Shown here piece by piece: positions 1 through 9,404 of a DNA stretch of 64,000 nt; within the stretch, counting starts at the first letter, position 1, and the number at the start of each line of letters is the position of its first letter. The position numbers and the translations under genes are program-made. The stretch lies in assembly GCA_036322835.1 (NCBI GenBank), contig AP027304.1, forward strand, positions 1,116,001-1,180,000, given 5' to 3'. The notes beneath the pieces were generated by a model. That model was not told the DNA's origin. It ran no database searches and saw only the letters and a list, made by a program, of their open reading frames with translations. The DNA comes from Tenuifilaceae bacterium CYCD. GTDB taxonomy: Bacteria > Bacteroidota > Bacteroidia > Bacteroidales > Tenuifilaceae.

Positions 1-1
1 T

Positions 2-3000
2 GTTAAATTTACAAATCAGGATTACCCTGACTTTGATTCGTTCCCAACTGATGGTGCTGCAACGGTTTATTTTAGAGGAACAAGTAATAATACTCTTTCT
101 TGCAACGGGGTTACTAATTTCTATAACTTAGTTTTGGACAAGGGGATCGATCAATCGTTTTCATTAACCATTCACTCTACAGCATATCCAAACTTCAAAT
201 TATTTGGCCGAAATGATTTAGGTGGTGAGAATGGAGGAGCAAATCCCGATTTAAGAAAGGCGTTATGGATTCGGAATGGCACTTTAATTTTGCAGGGATT
301 AACAGTAATACCATCATTGACTGAAGGTGTTGGTGCGGGTTCTCCTAATGGTGATTATTATATACCCGCCAATGGTGCTCTTGTTCTAGATGGGTCAGAG
401 GTGGTAGTGCTTTCAACAGCCGATAGCTATCAGGAAATTAATGCAGCTTGGGGATTATCTGCCCCAAACACTATTGGAGTAGCCAGCAGCGGTGGTGCTC
501 AATCGTTCTCTGTGTATGGTAAGTTTCAAGTTAATAGTGGATATTTTTCTACCCGCGAATCTGGAGGGTTAATTACTTGGAATGTTTCATCAGGGCAGTT
601 TGTAATAAATGGAGGAACAATTGATGCTAAGCAATTCAGATCCGCAGGGGGTGGAGGTGGTTTAGCCTCATATACTCAAGCCGGTGGGGAGTTGATACTT
701 AGAGGGCGGTTTCAGCGTATACCAATTGCATACACAAGTGTAAGCGATCTTATTAATGCTCCAATAAATACCACTCGGGCAATTAGTGGTTTGAATGGTG
801 CATTGGGTACGTTTAACCTAAACGAACCAGCCAATGTTTTTACTATGTCTGGGGGTACTATCCGTATTTATGATGTTTGCGGAGATGGATCAGTTGCTGC
901 TCGGCAAAAAGTATTTGAAGTCCTTTCTTCAACAGGCAACATAAATGTAACAGGTGGTACCCTTGAGTTGATACCTACAACTGGTACTGGAACTAATTCT
1001 CCAAATCAAATAATAATCTCAAATGCATCTCTGGGCAATTTGACTGTAAATAGAGCGAGCAGTGCAAGCGTTGTTTTGCTTAATACATATCCTCTTACAG
1101 TTTTAAATACTTTTAACTTAATGTCTGGCGATTTTAATGCTAACAATTTAGATGTAACGGTAGGGGGTAATTTTACAATAGCTTCGGGGACAACCTATAC
1201 GCCCGGCTCAAACTGGACAATTCTCAACGGGTCGTCAATTCAAACAATGACTGTTAATTTGGGTGCTGCTCTAGCTTTAAACAAATTTAAGATTGATAAA
1301 CCGGCAGGAACCACATTAACACTAGCAGGGAGTCAAAGTAATGTTACTGTAAATGACTCTTTAATTATTGCGAAGGCAACGTTCGCCGATGGAGGAAAAA
1401 CAATTAGCCTTGCAGGAACCATTGCAACGGCTTCCTACCTATATAATTCGGGTTTGCATACTGGTGCAGGAAAAATAGTTCTAAACGATAATGTTCCCCA
1501 ACTAATTACAGGCGATGGAAATGGAGTTTTTCAGAACCTAGAGTTAAACAATAATACTGGAACGGCCCCAATTTCTTTAGGTGCAAATATTACCATTAAT
1601 GGAACCTTAACGTTATCGCAGGATAAGCTATTTAATATAGGCGCAAATAACTTGAAACTAGGACCTACAGCAACGGTTGCAAATGCAGGTTCTGCACGTT
1701 ATATCCAAACAGCAGGAAATGCGGGAGATGGAGGTATAACTAAGGAATACTCAGCAGCATCAACAAGTTTTACATTCCCGGTTGGGGCGCCTACAATTAT
1801 ACCTGCAAGGGCTGTTAAATATACACCTGCAACTATAGCCGTGAATGGGACACCCACTGCTTATGGTTCTATAACTATAATACCTGTTGGTTATGAGCAC
1901 CCAGCCACAAAATTGAATGGATTTTCTTTAACATATTTTTGGCGTGTAAAATCATCAGGATTTACACTTGGTGCTGCTACCGTTACTCATGGTTATACTT
2001 ATGGTGCTGCGGACATGACAGGTATAACAACCGCAGAATGCGTGACAGCTCGTTACAATCCTCCTAGTTATGCCTGGTTTGTAGGTAATATTAATGATGT
2101 TGATGAAACAAATCGAATAATTGGAGAGCCTGGTGCTGGATCGTTTTTAGAAAATGTTTCGTTTATTGATGGTGATTATACGGCAGGCGATAATATAGGA
2201 CAAAACCCTTTTGCTGCACCAACAAGGTATTACAGCAGACGAACAGGCAATTGGTCAACAACAAACACTTGGTCACTAACGGATCACAATACGGATAATG
2301 TGCCAGCAGCTGCACCAGGCGTTAATGATGTTGTTATTATAGGTAATGGACATACTGTAACATTGACGGCAAATGCTAGCTCTGCTAGTTTGCAAATAGA
2401 AGAAAATTCAATTTTAAATGTTCAAACCTTTACTGGTGGAAACTTTGGAATGGTTTTAAACCATCCCAGTGGTAAAAATGGCAAAATAAGGGTAACTAGT
2501 TCAAATGCTGCACTTGTTAGGGTGTATTCATTTCCTGGTGGTGATTTCTCTGATTTTAATGTTAATAAAGGGACTACAGAGTTTTATTCAACTGATGGTA
2601 GGTCTACTGCATTATCTTTCTTACCATCTACAGTTAGATCGTATGGTAACTTAATGCTTACACCTTTTAATCAGGATAATTTGGCATTGCCCAATACTGA
2701 TGTTACTATTTATGGAGATTTAACATGTCAAGGTACTGATATAAATTCTTGGATAGCAATTAGTTACTATAATGCAGCTCTTTACCCTACAATCGAAAAA
2801 ACTGTTTATATTAAAGGGAATGTAAACATTTTAGGAGGATCATTAATTTATACAGATGATTATGCTCCTCAGCATTTAATCATAGATGGGAATATTACTA
2901 TTGCCAATAATATAGAGGCAGCACTTGATGTTCGCGGAAATGCATGGGTTGGGGGAGGTGTAATGGCAAATACTCTAGCTGTTGGGGGTACAATTATCAA

Positions 3001-6000
3001 TAATAATCTGTTTAGGTTAAGAAATAATACAAGATATTGTGATATAACTTTTAATGGTTTTCACTCTGCATCTATTTCAAATACGGCAGGTAACCCTAAT
3101 ACAGTATTTAATAAAGTAATAGTAAACAAAGGTTCAACAAAAGATAGTACATTAACAATAGATATTGCTGGTACACTTACAACTCTCACAGACGATTGGT
3201 TAACATTGCAAAATGGGACTCTTAGGTATATGAGAAACAATCCATCGAGCGATTTTACAATTTCAGCAGCAACAAGGTTTACAATACCATCTACTGCTGG
3301 TTTATATATCGATTACCCTAACAACTCAGGTAACAGGAATATTTTAATAGCAAATGCGGCAGTAAACGATAATGATTTGTTCTTAGAAGGAAAACTTACC
3401 GTGGTTAATGGTAATGTATATATTGGTCCAACGAATGGAACCACAAATAACAATAACGATATAGAATATTCAGGTGGAGGTGCTTCTACAATCGACATTC
3501 AGGGTGGAAACTTAATGGTTAATGGACAAATTCGCCGTAATGCAGCAACAACAAATGGCGTGTTAAAGTATTTCCAGAGTGGTGGCAATTTAGTGGTTAA
3601 TGGTCAGGCATCAATACCTGGAAAGGCAAAGCTGGAGGTTGTAAATGCTGGAAGTGTTTTCAATATGTCTGGTGGTACAATAACTGTTGTACGGGGAGGA
3701 GGAACCACTTATGGCGATTTGTATATCCGGGCAGAATCGAGTAGTGTTACCGGAGGAGAAATTATTTTTACTCAGAGCCCAACTATAGGACCGGGGGTTG
3801 ATGCTGTTCAAAACTATACACTCGATGCTATTGTTGCCCTAAACAATCTTACAATAACAGGTAGAACTGCCACTGCGCTTAATGCCACAGTTTCGGTTCT
3901 TATTAGCCCTCTGACACTTAACGGAAATCTAACGCTGAGCAATTCATACAGCATATTAGATATGAATAGCAGTTACGACATAAATTTAACCGTTAAGGGT
4001 GGGTTTACAAATAATGGAACATACAGGCACTATAACAATACAACAACATTTAATGGTGGTGCACAAACAATTGCAGGAACAAGTGCTACCGATTTTTATA
4101 ATTTGATAGTGAATCCTGTAACATCTCTGTCGTTGATTCGCGATATTAATGTGTTTAATGACCTTACATTGAGTAGAGGTCAATTCCTTATTAATACATA
4201 TAACGTAAACCTAAAAGGCGATTTTTATAATAATGCCAACTACGATGGAGATGCTACTCTCGGAGGTGTTATTATGAATGGGACATCGGCTCAGCAAATC
4301 TCGGGTACAGGTACTTATGGTCGTTTGGAAATAGCAAATTTTTACGGTGTTAGAGCTGAATCAAGTATTACCTTGAAAAAGAATTTAAAGTTAACCAATG
4401 GTATATTTGACATTAACGAGCATTTGCTTACTCTAGAAACTACAAGTGCGATTGAAGGAAGTGGTTTTGGACAAACAAAAATGATAACATCCGATGGTGT
4501 GTTTAGTAATGTGGGCGTACGAAAATATTTTAGCATATACAGTGGTGCCGATAAATTATTTACTTTTCCTATAGGCACATCGGGCAAATATACCCCAGCG
4601 TTGCTTACCTACAGCAATAACTCAAACGTTGGTTATGTTCGGATTAATAATATTAACGATAATCACCCGGCGGTGTTTGATGAAAATAACGTGCTACAGT
4701 ACTACTGGGAGGTTGAAAGTAGCGGTATCGCTAATTTTAATGGTAATTTATCCTTAAATTACAATCAGGATGATGTTAGTGTTACTGGAACTAACACAGA
4801 GGCTCTTTATATTGCCGCAGCATTGCGAATACCCGGTTCATCTTGGCAAAAAGCCGGACCCGGAGGTGACGATGCAACAGACTTTGTTTATGAAGGGACT
4901 AATGAGATTAAGTTTACTTTTTCAGGCGAAAATAGTATTAGCGGCGAGTACACAGCAGGAATAGATCCGGCTTTACCCGATTTAGTGCCCGAATTTATAA
5001 GCGTTAAGGATGGCGATTGGTCCGACCCAACCACTTGGGTTGAAACAACATCTACAGGATATGTTCTTACCGGAGCGCCTAGGGGCTTTATAATGGTAAT
5101 TGATGCGGCTCATACTGTCAAGACCGATATCAACTATGTTTCTTCGTATAGAACAACAATAAATGGACGTTTAGAGGTTAATGCTTCTACCTATGGTCAT
5201 AATTTAGGAACGGTATACGGGAATGGAACACTATACCTAGAGAACTCAACTCTTCCCGCAGGACGTTATACCGACTTCTTTAGCTGTTCAGAAAATTCGA
5301 CACTTGAATATGGTGGTACATCGAGCTATACGGTTGTAGCCGATTTATACGATGAGTTAGCAAAATTATATTTTACTGGTAGTGGCACAAAAACATTACC
5401 CAACAAAGATTTAACGATTTGTAAACGCCTATTAATCAATGGACCTACTCTGAACAATAGTGCCTACAACAAGAAACTCACAATTAGAGGTACCATGGAA
5501 AGATTATCGGGATCGTTTAATAGTGGAAGCGGCGCCGGAGCTACGGTAAGTTTTGCCGGGTCAACTGCACAAACTATTGGTGGAACTTTGGGTAACTTTA
5601 CGGGAGCAAATGCCTTCAATAATTTCGAAATTAATAATCCTTTAGGCCTAACCGTTAATAATGCTGGTGCAATTGAAGTGGCCGGAAACTTGCTGTTGAC
5701 CTCAGGAAACATTACTACCTCATCAACCGCAACACTCACCATTACCAATACTGCCATAAATTGTGTAACCCCAAGTGGCGGAAGTTCTTCTTCCTATGTT
5801 GATGGTCCTTTATCAAAAAGAATTAATCAGGGTGATAATTTCTTATTTCCTGTAGGAAAGGGTTCTTCTCTTGGCAACAAAATTACTCTTTCGTCAACCC
5901 AAACAGGTACAATTCTTTGGACTGTTGAGTTCTTTACTCCCAACGCAACCTATACAAGCATGACCTCGCCGCTTACCTATGTTAATTCCAAAGAGTACTG

Positions 6001-7417
6001 GACGGTTACTGCACCGTCGGGTAGTCAGGCGATTATTAATTTAAAATGGGATCCAATGAGTGATTTAACCCCATTGATGACCCAAAATGGCTTAAGTGAT
6101 ATGCGCGTTGCCCAGTACAACAGTGGAACAACAAGCTGGGAGGAATTAGCATCTACCGCTACCGGAGATAATAACTATGGTACAGTGTATACAAATAGCC
6201 GAATTACCATACCCGCTGCTGGTTCTTCGAACTTCGCAACAGCATGTGTAAATGTAACAAAACCCAGAGCACGACTTAATCCTTCGGGTGCAGTTTGTGG
6301 AGACGAGGGTATTCCAATTGTATTTTCTGGATCAGGATTAGCCTACAACTATATTATTACTTACAAAAAAGGAGGTGTTCTTCAACCTGCCGTTAATATA
6401 ACATCAGCAGACATCCCCTATACTTTACCAACAGATGCCACGGGTACTACATATCAACTAATAAGCTTTACGTATAATAGCCCGACCAGCCCTACAACTG
6501 GTGTTGTTGACCCAGCCATAGTAACAAGCTATACTTTGCCCACAACAGCTGATATTGGCTCTGACGGAGGTCTCGATGATGATGACCAATCTATTTGCGG
6601 TGGAACAACTGTGACTCTTAATGGCAATTCACCCGTTGTAGGAAGTGGTTTGTGGACTATTATTTCTGGTACAGGAGGTACCGTTGAATTCCCAACGGTT
6701 AACAATAGTGATTTTGATGGAACAAACGGAACCAACTATACACTTCGTTGGACAATAACCAATGGCGGATGCACATCTTCAGATGATGTTAACATATCCT
6801 TCCCATTACTCCCCGAGAAACCAGCGGCATTTATACTTTCCGATAATACTGTTTGCCAGGGCGATAATGATGTTGATTATTCTGTAGCCAACAATCCGTC
6901 CCTAACTTACAATTGGAGCTATACTGGCGGTTTGGGAGCAACAATATCGGGCTCTGGTTATGCAATTCAAATTGATTACGCTGTAACCGCAACCTCTGGC
7001 ACTGTTGAAGTTTATACTACAAATGGTTGTGGCGATAGCGCACCGCTTACCCTGGCTGTTACCGTTAATACATTACCTGTATTTACAGTTACCGGCTCTG
7101 AAACCGATTTGTGTGATGAGGATTTGTTTGATCTTACCACAACCTTTACATCGATAAATCCAGACTACCATATAGCGATAGTGCTGGATGGAACACCCGT
7201 TACTGGTTCTCCGTTTACCAGTTCAAACAACCCGTATGTGTATAGCGATAATTTTGCGTGGAGTGGGCCTGCCGCTGACGACACGCATAGCTTTACAGTA
7301 ATAGTTACAGATAAAAATGGATGTGCTTCAACCTTGGTTACGCCTGTTACTTTTAAGGTATGGAAAATTCCCGAAACAGGACCACAGTACCACGTTCCTA
7401 ACACTTACGGTTTTTAA
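2..7417 (+). CDS. Giant repetitive surface adhesin, 5'-truncated by window edge
   Basis: The frame is open from the first bases of the window to the stop at 7415-7417, so at least 2471 residues are present and the true start lies upstream; a TTG at 134 is only an internal codon. The protein is rich in G, N, T and S, with many short beta-strand repeats of the type F-x-N-L-x-[VI]-N, as in beta-helix adhesins. Three modules each end in an F-P-[VI]-G motif (about nt 1779, 4566 and 5847). Two contain a G8-like W-x5-W region (near nt 2250 and 5010). From about nt 6260 Ig/PKD-like domains with paired Cys follow. The last 16 residues (IPETGPQYHVPNTYGF) match the tail of the protein at 37895-39121. 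No typical type IX C-terminal domain is seen. Probable exported cell-surface protein; substrate unknown. Confidence 0.85.
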   Translation, partial: VKFTNQDYPDFDSFPTDGAATVYFRGTSNNTLSCNGVTNFYNLVLDKGIDQSFSLTIHSTAYPNFKLFGRNDLGGENGGANPDLRKALWIRNGTLILQGLTVIPSLTEGVGAGSPNGDYYIPANGALVLDGSEVVVLSTADSYQEINAAWGLSAPNTIGVASSGGAQSFSVYGKFQVNSGYFSTRESGGLITWNVSSGQFVINGGTIDAKQFRSAGGGGGLASYTQAGGELILRGRFQRIPIAYTSVSDLINAPINTTRAISGLNGALGTFNLNEPANVFTMSGGTIRIYDVCGDGSVAARQKVFEVLSSTGNINVTGGTLELIPTTGTGTNSPNQIIISNASLGNLTVNRASSASVVLLNTYPLTVLNTFNLMSGDFNANNLDVTVGGNFTIASGTTYTPGSNWTILNGSSIQTMTVNLGAALALNKFKIDKPAGTTLTLAGSQSNVTVNDSLIIAKATFADGGKTISLAGTIATASYLYNSGLHTGAGKIVLNDNVPQLITGDGNGVFQNLELNNNTGTAPISLGANITINGTLTLSQDKLFNIGANNLKLGPTATVANAGSARYIQTAGNAGDGGITKEYSAASTSFTFPVGAPTIIPARAVKYTPATIAVNGTPTAYGSITIIPVGYEHPATKLNGFSLTYFWRVKSSGFTLGAATVTHGYTYGAADMTGITTAECVTARYNPPSYAWFVGNINDVDETNRIIGEPGAGSFLENVSFIDGDYTAGDNIGQNPFAAPTRYYSRRTGNWSTTNTWSLTDHNTDNVPAAAPGVNDVVIIGNGHTVTLTANASSASLQIEENSILNVQTFTGGNFGMVLNHPSGKNGKIRVTSSNAALVRVYSFPGGDFSDFNVNKGTTEFYSTDGRSTALSFLPSTVRSYGNLMLTPFNQDNLALPNTDVTIYGDLTCQGTDINSWIAISYYNAALYPTIEKTVYIKGNVNILGGSLIYTDDYAPQHLIIDGNITIANNIEAALDVRGNAWVGGGVMANTLAVGGTIINNNLFRLRNNTRYCDITFNGFHSASISNTAGNPNTVFNKVIVNKGSTKDSTLTIDIAGTLTTLTDDWLTLQNGTLRYMRNNPSSDFTISAATRFTIPSTAGLYIDYPNNSGNRNILIANAAVNDNDLFLEGKLTVVNGNVYIGPTNGTTNNNNDIEYSGGGASTIDIQGGNLMVNGQIRRNAATTNGVLKYFQSGGNLVVNGQASIPGKAKLEVVNAGSVFNMSGGTITVVRGGGTTYGDLYIRAESSSVTGGEIIFTQSPTIGPGVDAVQNYTLDAIVALNNLTITGRTATALNATVSVLISPLTLNGNLTLSNSYSILDMNSSYDINLTVKGGFTNNGTYRHYNNTTTFNGGAQTIAGTSATDFYNLIVNPVTSLSLIRDINVFNDLTLSRGQFLINTYNVNLKGDFYNNANYDGDATLGGVIMNGTSAQQISGTGTYGRLEIANFYGVRAESSITLKKNLKLTNGIFDINEHLLTLETTSAIEGSGFGQTKMITSDGVFSNVGVRKYFSIYSGADKLFTFPIGTSGKYTPALLTYSNNSNVGYVRINNINDNHPAVFDENNVLQYYWEVESSGIANFNGNLSLNYNQDDVSVTGTNTEALYIAAALRIPGSSWQKAGPGGDDATDFVYEGTNEIKFTFSGENSISGEYTAGIDPALPDLVPEFISVKDGDWSDPTTWVETTSTGYVLTGAPRGFIMVIDAAHTVKTDINYVSSYRTTINGRLEVNASTYGHNLGTVYGNGTLYLENSTLPAGRYTDFFSCSENSTLEYGGTSSYTVVADLYDELAKLYFTGSGTKTLPNKDLTICKRLLINGPTLNNSAYNKKLTIRGTMERLSGSFNSGSGAGATVSFAGSTAQTIGGTLGNFTGANAFNNFEINNPLGLTVNNAGAIEVAGNLLLTSGNITTSSTATLTITNTAINCVTPSGGSSSSYVDGPLSKRINQGDNFLFPVGKGSSLGNKITLSSTQTGTILWTVEFFTPNATYTSMTSPLTYVNSKEYWTVTAPSGSQAIINLKWDPMSDLTPLMTQNGLSDMRVAQYNSGTTSWEELASTATGDNNYGTVYTNSRITIPAAGSSNFATACVNVTKPRARLNPSGAVCGDEGIPIVFSGSGLAYNYIITYKKGGVLQPAVNITSADIPYTLPTDATGTTYQLISFTYNSPTSPTTGVVDPAIVTSYTLPTTADIGSDGGLDDDDQSICGGTTVTLNGNSPVVGSGLWTIISGTGGTVEFPTVNNSDFDGTNGTNYTLRWTITNGGCTSSDDVNISFPLLPEKPAAFILSDNTVCQGDNDVDYSVANNPSLTYNWSYTGGLGATISGSGYAIQIDYAVTATSGTVEVYTTNGCGDSAPLTLAVTVNTLPVFTVTGSETDLCDEDLFDLTTTFTSINPDYHIAIVLDGTPVTGSPFTSSNNPYVYSDNFAWSGPAADDTHSFTVIVTDKNGCASTLVTPVTFKVWKIPETGPQYHVPNTYGF

Positions 7418-7452
7418 AAGCAGAAAGCGATCGCTCACAAATAATAAAGAAA

Positions 7453-7493
7453 AACAGGTTTTCACGAATATAGTTGTGAAAGCCTGTTTTTTA
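7453..7493 (+). terminator. Rho-independent terminator after the adhesin
   Basis: A 13-bp stem (7453-7465 with 7476-7488; one G-U pair), a 10-base loop and a following T-run. It lies about 35 bases after the adhesin stop and before the lpdA promoter. Confidence 0.85.
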
Positions 7494-7510
7494 TTTTGAA
7501 GTTTAAACAT

Positions 7511-7541
7511 TTTGGCATCCAATATTGTTGTACTATTTTTG
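7511..7541 (+). promoter_or_regulatory. Bacteroidota-type promoter of lpdA
   Basis: TTTG at 7511-7514, a 19-base spacer, then TATTTTTG at 7534-7541. This fits the Bacteroidota consensus TTTG-N19-TAnnTTTG exactly. Predicted transcription start about 7548, giving a leader of roughly 12 bases. Confidence 0.65.
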
Positions 7542-7559
7542 AAGAAAAAATTGAAAACT

Positions 7560-8948
7560 ATGAACTTCGATCTTATAGTAATTGGAAGTGGCCCTGGAGG
7601 CTATGTGGCTGCAATAAGAGCCAGCCAACTTGGCATGAAGGTAGCTGTTGTTGAACGCGAAAACCTCGGGGGTATTTGTCTTAACTGGGGTTGCATTCCC
7701 ACTAAGGCTCTTCTTAAAAGCGCTCAGGTTTTTGAGTATGCTTCGCATGCTGCCGATTACGGCGTGGTTGCTCCCGACGTAAAACCCGATTTCGAGAAAA
7801 TGGTTGCACGCAGCCGTGGCGTTGCCGATGCCATGAGTAAGGGCATTCAGTTCCTTTTCAAGAAGAATAACATAACCGTAATAAATGGTTCTGGTAAGCT
7901 TAAGGATAACCACACCGTTACGGTTAATGGCATCGATGGCTCAACATCGGAATACACTGCCAGTCATATTATTTTGGCAACCGGCGCACGCTCGCGCGAA
8001 CTGCCCAACCTGAAACAGGATGGTGTTAAGGTTATTGGTTACCGCCAGGCTCTTACCCTTCCCAAACAACCCACATCGATGGTAGTTGTTGGATCGGGTG
8101 CTATTGGTAGTGAGTTTGCATACTTCTACAATGCAATTGGAACAAAGGTTACTTTGGTAGAGTATCTGCCCAATGTTGTTCCTTTGGAGGATGAAGAGGT
8201 TAGCAAAACCCTTGAGCGAGCCTTTAAAAAAGCGGGCATCGCTGTAAAAACAGAAGCATCGGTTGAATCGGTTGATACCACTGGCGAACTCTGCAAGGTT
8301 ACCATTCAAACCAAAAAGGGAGTTGAGGTTGTTGAAGCCGAGGTTGTTCTTTCGGCTGTTGGCATCACTCCCAATATCGAAAATATCGGTTTAGAGGAAC
8401 TGGGTATTACCATAGAGAAAGGCAGAGTTAAGGTTGATGAGTTCTACCGTACCAATGTTGAAGGTGTTTATTCCATTGGCGATATTGTACAAGGCCCTGC
8501 ATTGGCACACGTTGCCTCGGCCGAAGGAATTGCCTGTGTTGAAAAGATTGCAGGACAAGACACTAAGCCTGTCGATTATAAGAATATTCCAGGATGTACA
8601 TACACAACTCCCGAAGTGTCATCGGTAGGGATGTCGGAGAAAGCAGCAAAAGAAGCCGGTTATGAAATTAAGGTAGGTAAATTCCCATTCACCGCATCGG
8701 GTAAGGCAACTGCCGCTGGTATGCGCGATGGTTTTGTGAAACTTGTTTTCGATGCTAAGTACGGCGAGCTACTCGGAGCACACATGATAGGAGGAAATGT
8801 AACCGAAATGATTGCCGAACTTGTAGTAGCCCGTCATTTAGAGACAACTGGACATGAACTAATAAAGAGCATTCACCCACACCCAACCATGAGTGAAGCT
8901 GTTATGGAAGCAGCTGCCGCAGCATACAGCGAGGCTATTCATATTTAG
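7560..8948 (+). CDS. lpdA: Dihydrolipoyl dehydrogenase (E3)
   Basis: A flavoprotein disulfide reductase of 462 residues that reoxidises dihydrolipoamide of 2-oxoacid dehydrogenase or glycine cleavage complexes, passing electrons to NAD+. Seen: FAD-binding GSGPGG (residues 9-14), redox pair C40/C45 in GGICLNWGCIPTKALL, NAD-binding GSGAIGSEFA in the middle, the second FAD motif ending SIGD, and the C-terminal HPHPTMSE with the catalytic His-Glu dyad. The ATG at 7560 is preferred over an upstream TTG because it directly precedes the conserved N-terminus and follows a good promoter. The E1/E2 partners are not in the window, so the complex served is unknown. Monocistronic between two terminators. 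Confidence 0.97.
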   Translation: MNFDLIVIGSGPGGYVAAIRASQLGMKVAVVERENLGGICLNWGCIPTKALLKSAQVFEYASHAADYGVVAPDVKPDFEKMVARSRGVADAMSKGIQFLFKKNNITVINGSGKLKDNHTVTVNGIDGSTSEYTASHIILATGARSRELPNLKQDGVKVIGYRQALTLPKQPTSMVVVGSGAIGSEFAYFYNAIGTKVTLVEYLPNVVPLEDEEVSKTLERAFKKAGIAVKTEASVESVDTTGELCKVTIQTKKGVEVVEAEVVLSAVGITPNIENIGLEELGITIEKGRVKVDEFYRTNVEGVYSIGDIVQGPALAHVASAEGIACVEKIAGQDTKPVDYKNIPGCTYTTPEVSSVGMSEKAAKEAGYEIKVGKFPFTASGKATAAGMRDGFVKLVFDAKYGELLGAHMIGGNVTEMIAELVVARHLETTGHELIKSIHPHPTMSEAVMEAAAAAYSEAIHI

Positions 8949-8985
8949 TTGATGGTTGGTAATTGATAGTTGATAGTAAGAATAT

Positions 8986-9031
8986 AGTCTACGTTATTGG
9001 AACTACATGTTTCGGTAACGTAGATTTTTTT
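8986..9031 (+). terminator. Terminator of lpdA
   Basis: Perfect 9-bp stem TCTACGTTA (8988-8996) with TAACGTAGA (9016-9024), then seven T. Confidence 0.8.
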
Positions 9032-9041
9032 GTTGATGATT

Positions 9042-9384
9042 AAATGCCATCTTCCTTTTAACCTTTAACTTTTCACTATTAACATTATAGAATATTCTTC
9101 CTTCTAACGTTTAACGTCTCACGATTAACGTTATTCATTGGAGGTTGTCCGTTATTCGTAAAAAATAGTCAAATGCCATCTTCCTTTTAACCTTCAACTT
9201 TTCACTATTAACATTATAGAACATTCTTCCTTCTAACGTTTAACGTCTCACGATTAACGTTATTCATTGGAAGTTGTCCGTTATTCGTAAAAAATAGTCA
9301 AATGCATTCTTCCTTTTAACCTTTAACTTTTCACTATTAACATTATAGAACATTCTTCCTTTTAACGCTTAACGTCTCACGATT
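9042..9384. repeat. 129-bp tandem repeat, 2.7 copies, built from heptamers
   Basis: Copies start at 9042, 9171 and 9300 (the last is partial). They differ at only a few positions. Inside each unit the sequence advances in 7-base steps (CTTTTAA, CCTTTAA, CTTTTCA, CTATTAA and so on), so this is a higher-order repeat made of degenerate heptamers. It fills the space between the lpdA terminator and the end of the wzi-like gene. No coding sequence is seen in 8949-9404. Confidence 0.9.
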
Positions 9385-9404
9385 CAATCGGTGTTCTATC
9401 CATA

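Noticed and set aside
5464-5757. Antisense frame within the adhesin
   Set aside because: Low-complexity shadow of a repetitive beta-helix coding region.
9042-9384. Coding origin of the 129-bp tandem repeat
   Set aside because: 129 is a multiple of three, but stops are present in all frames and the text is heptamer-based like other intergenic DNA.
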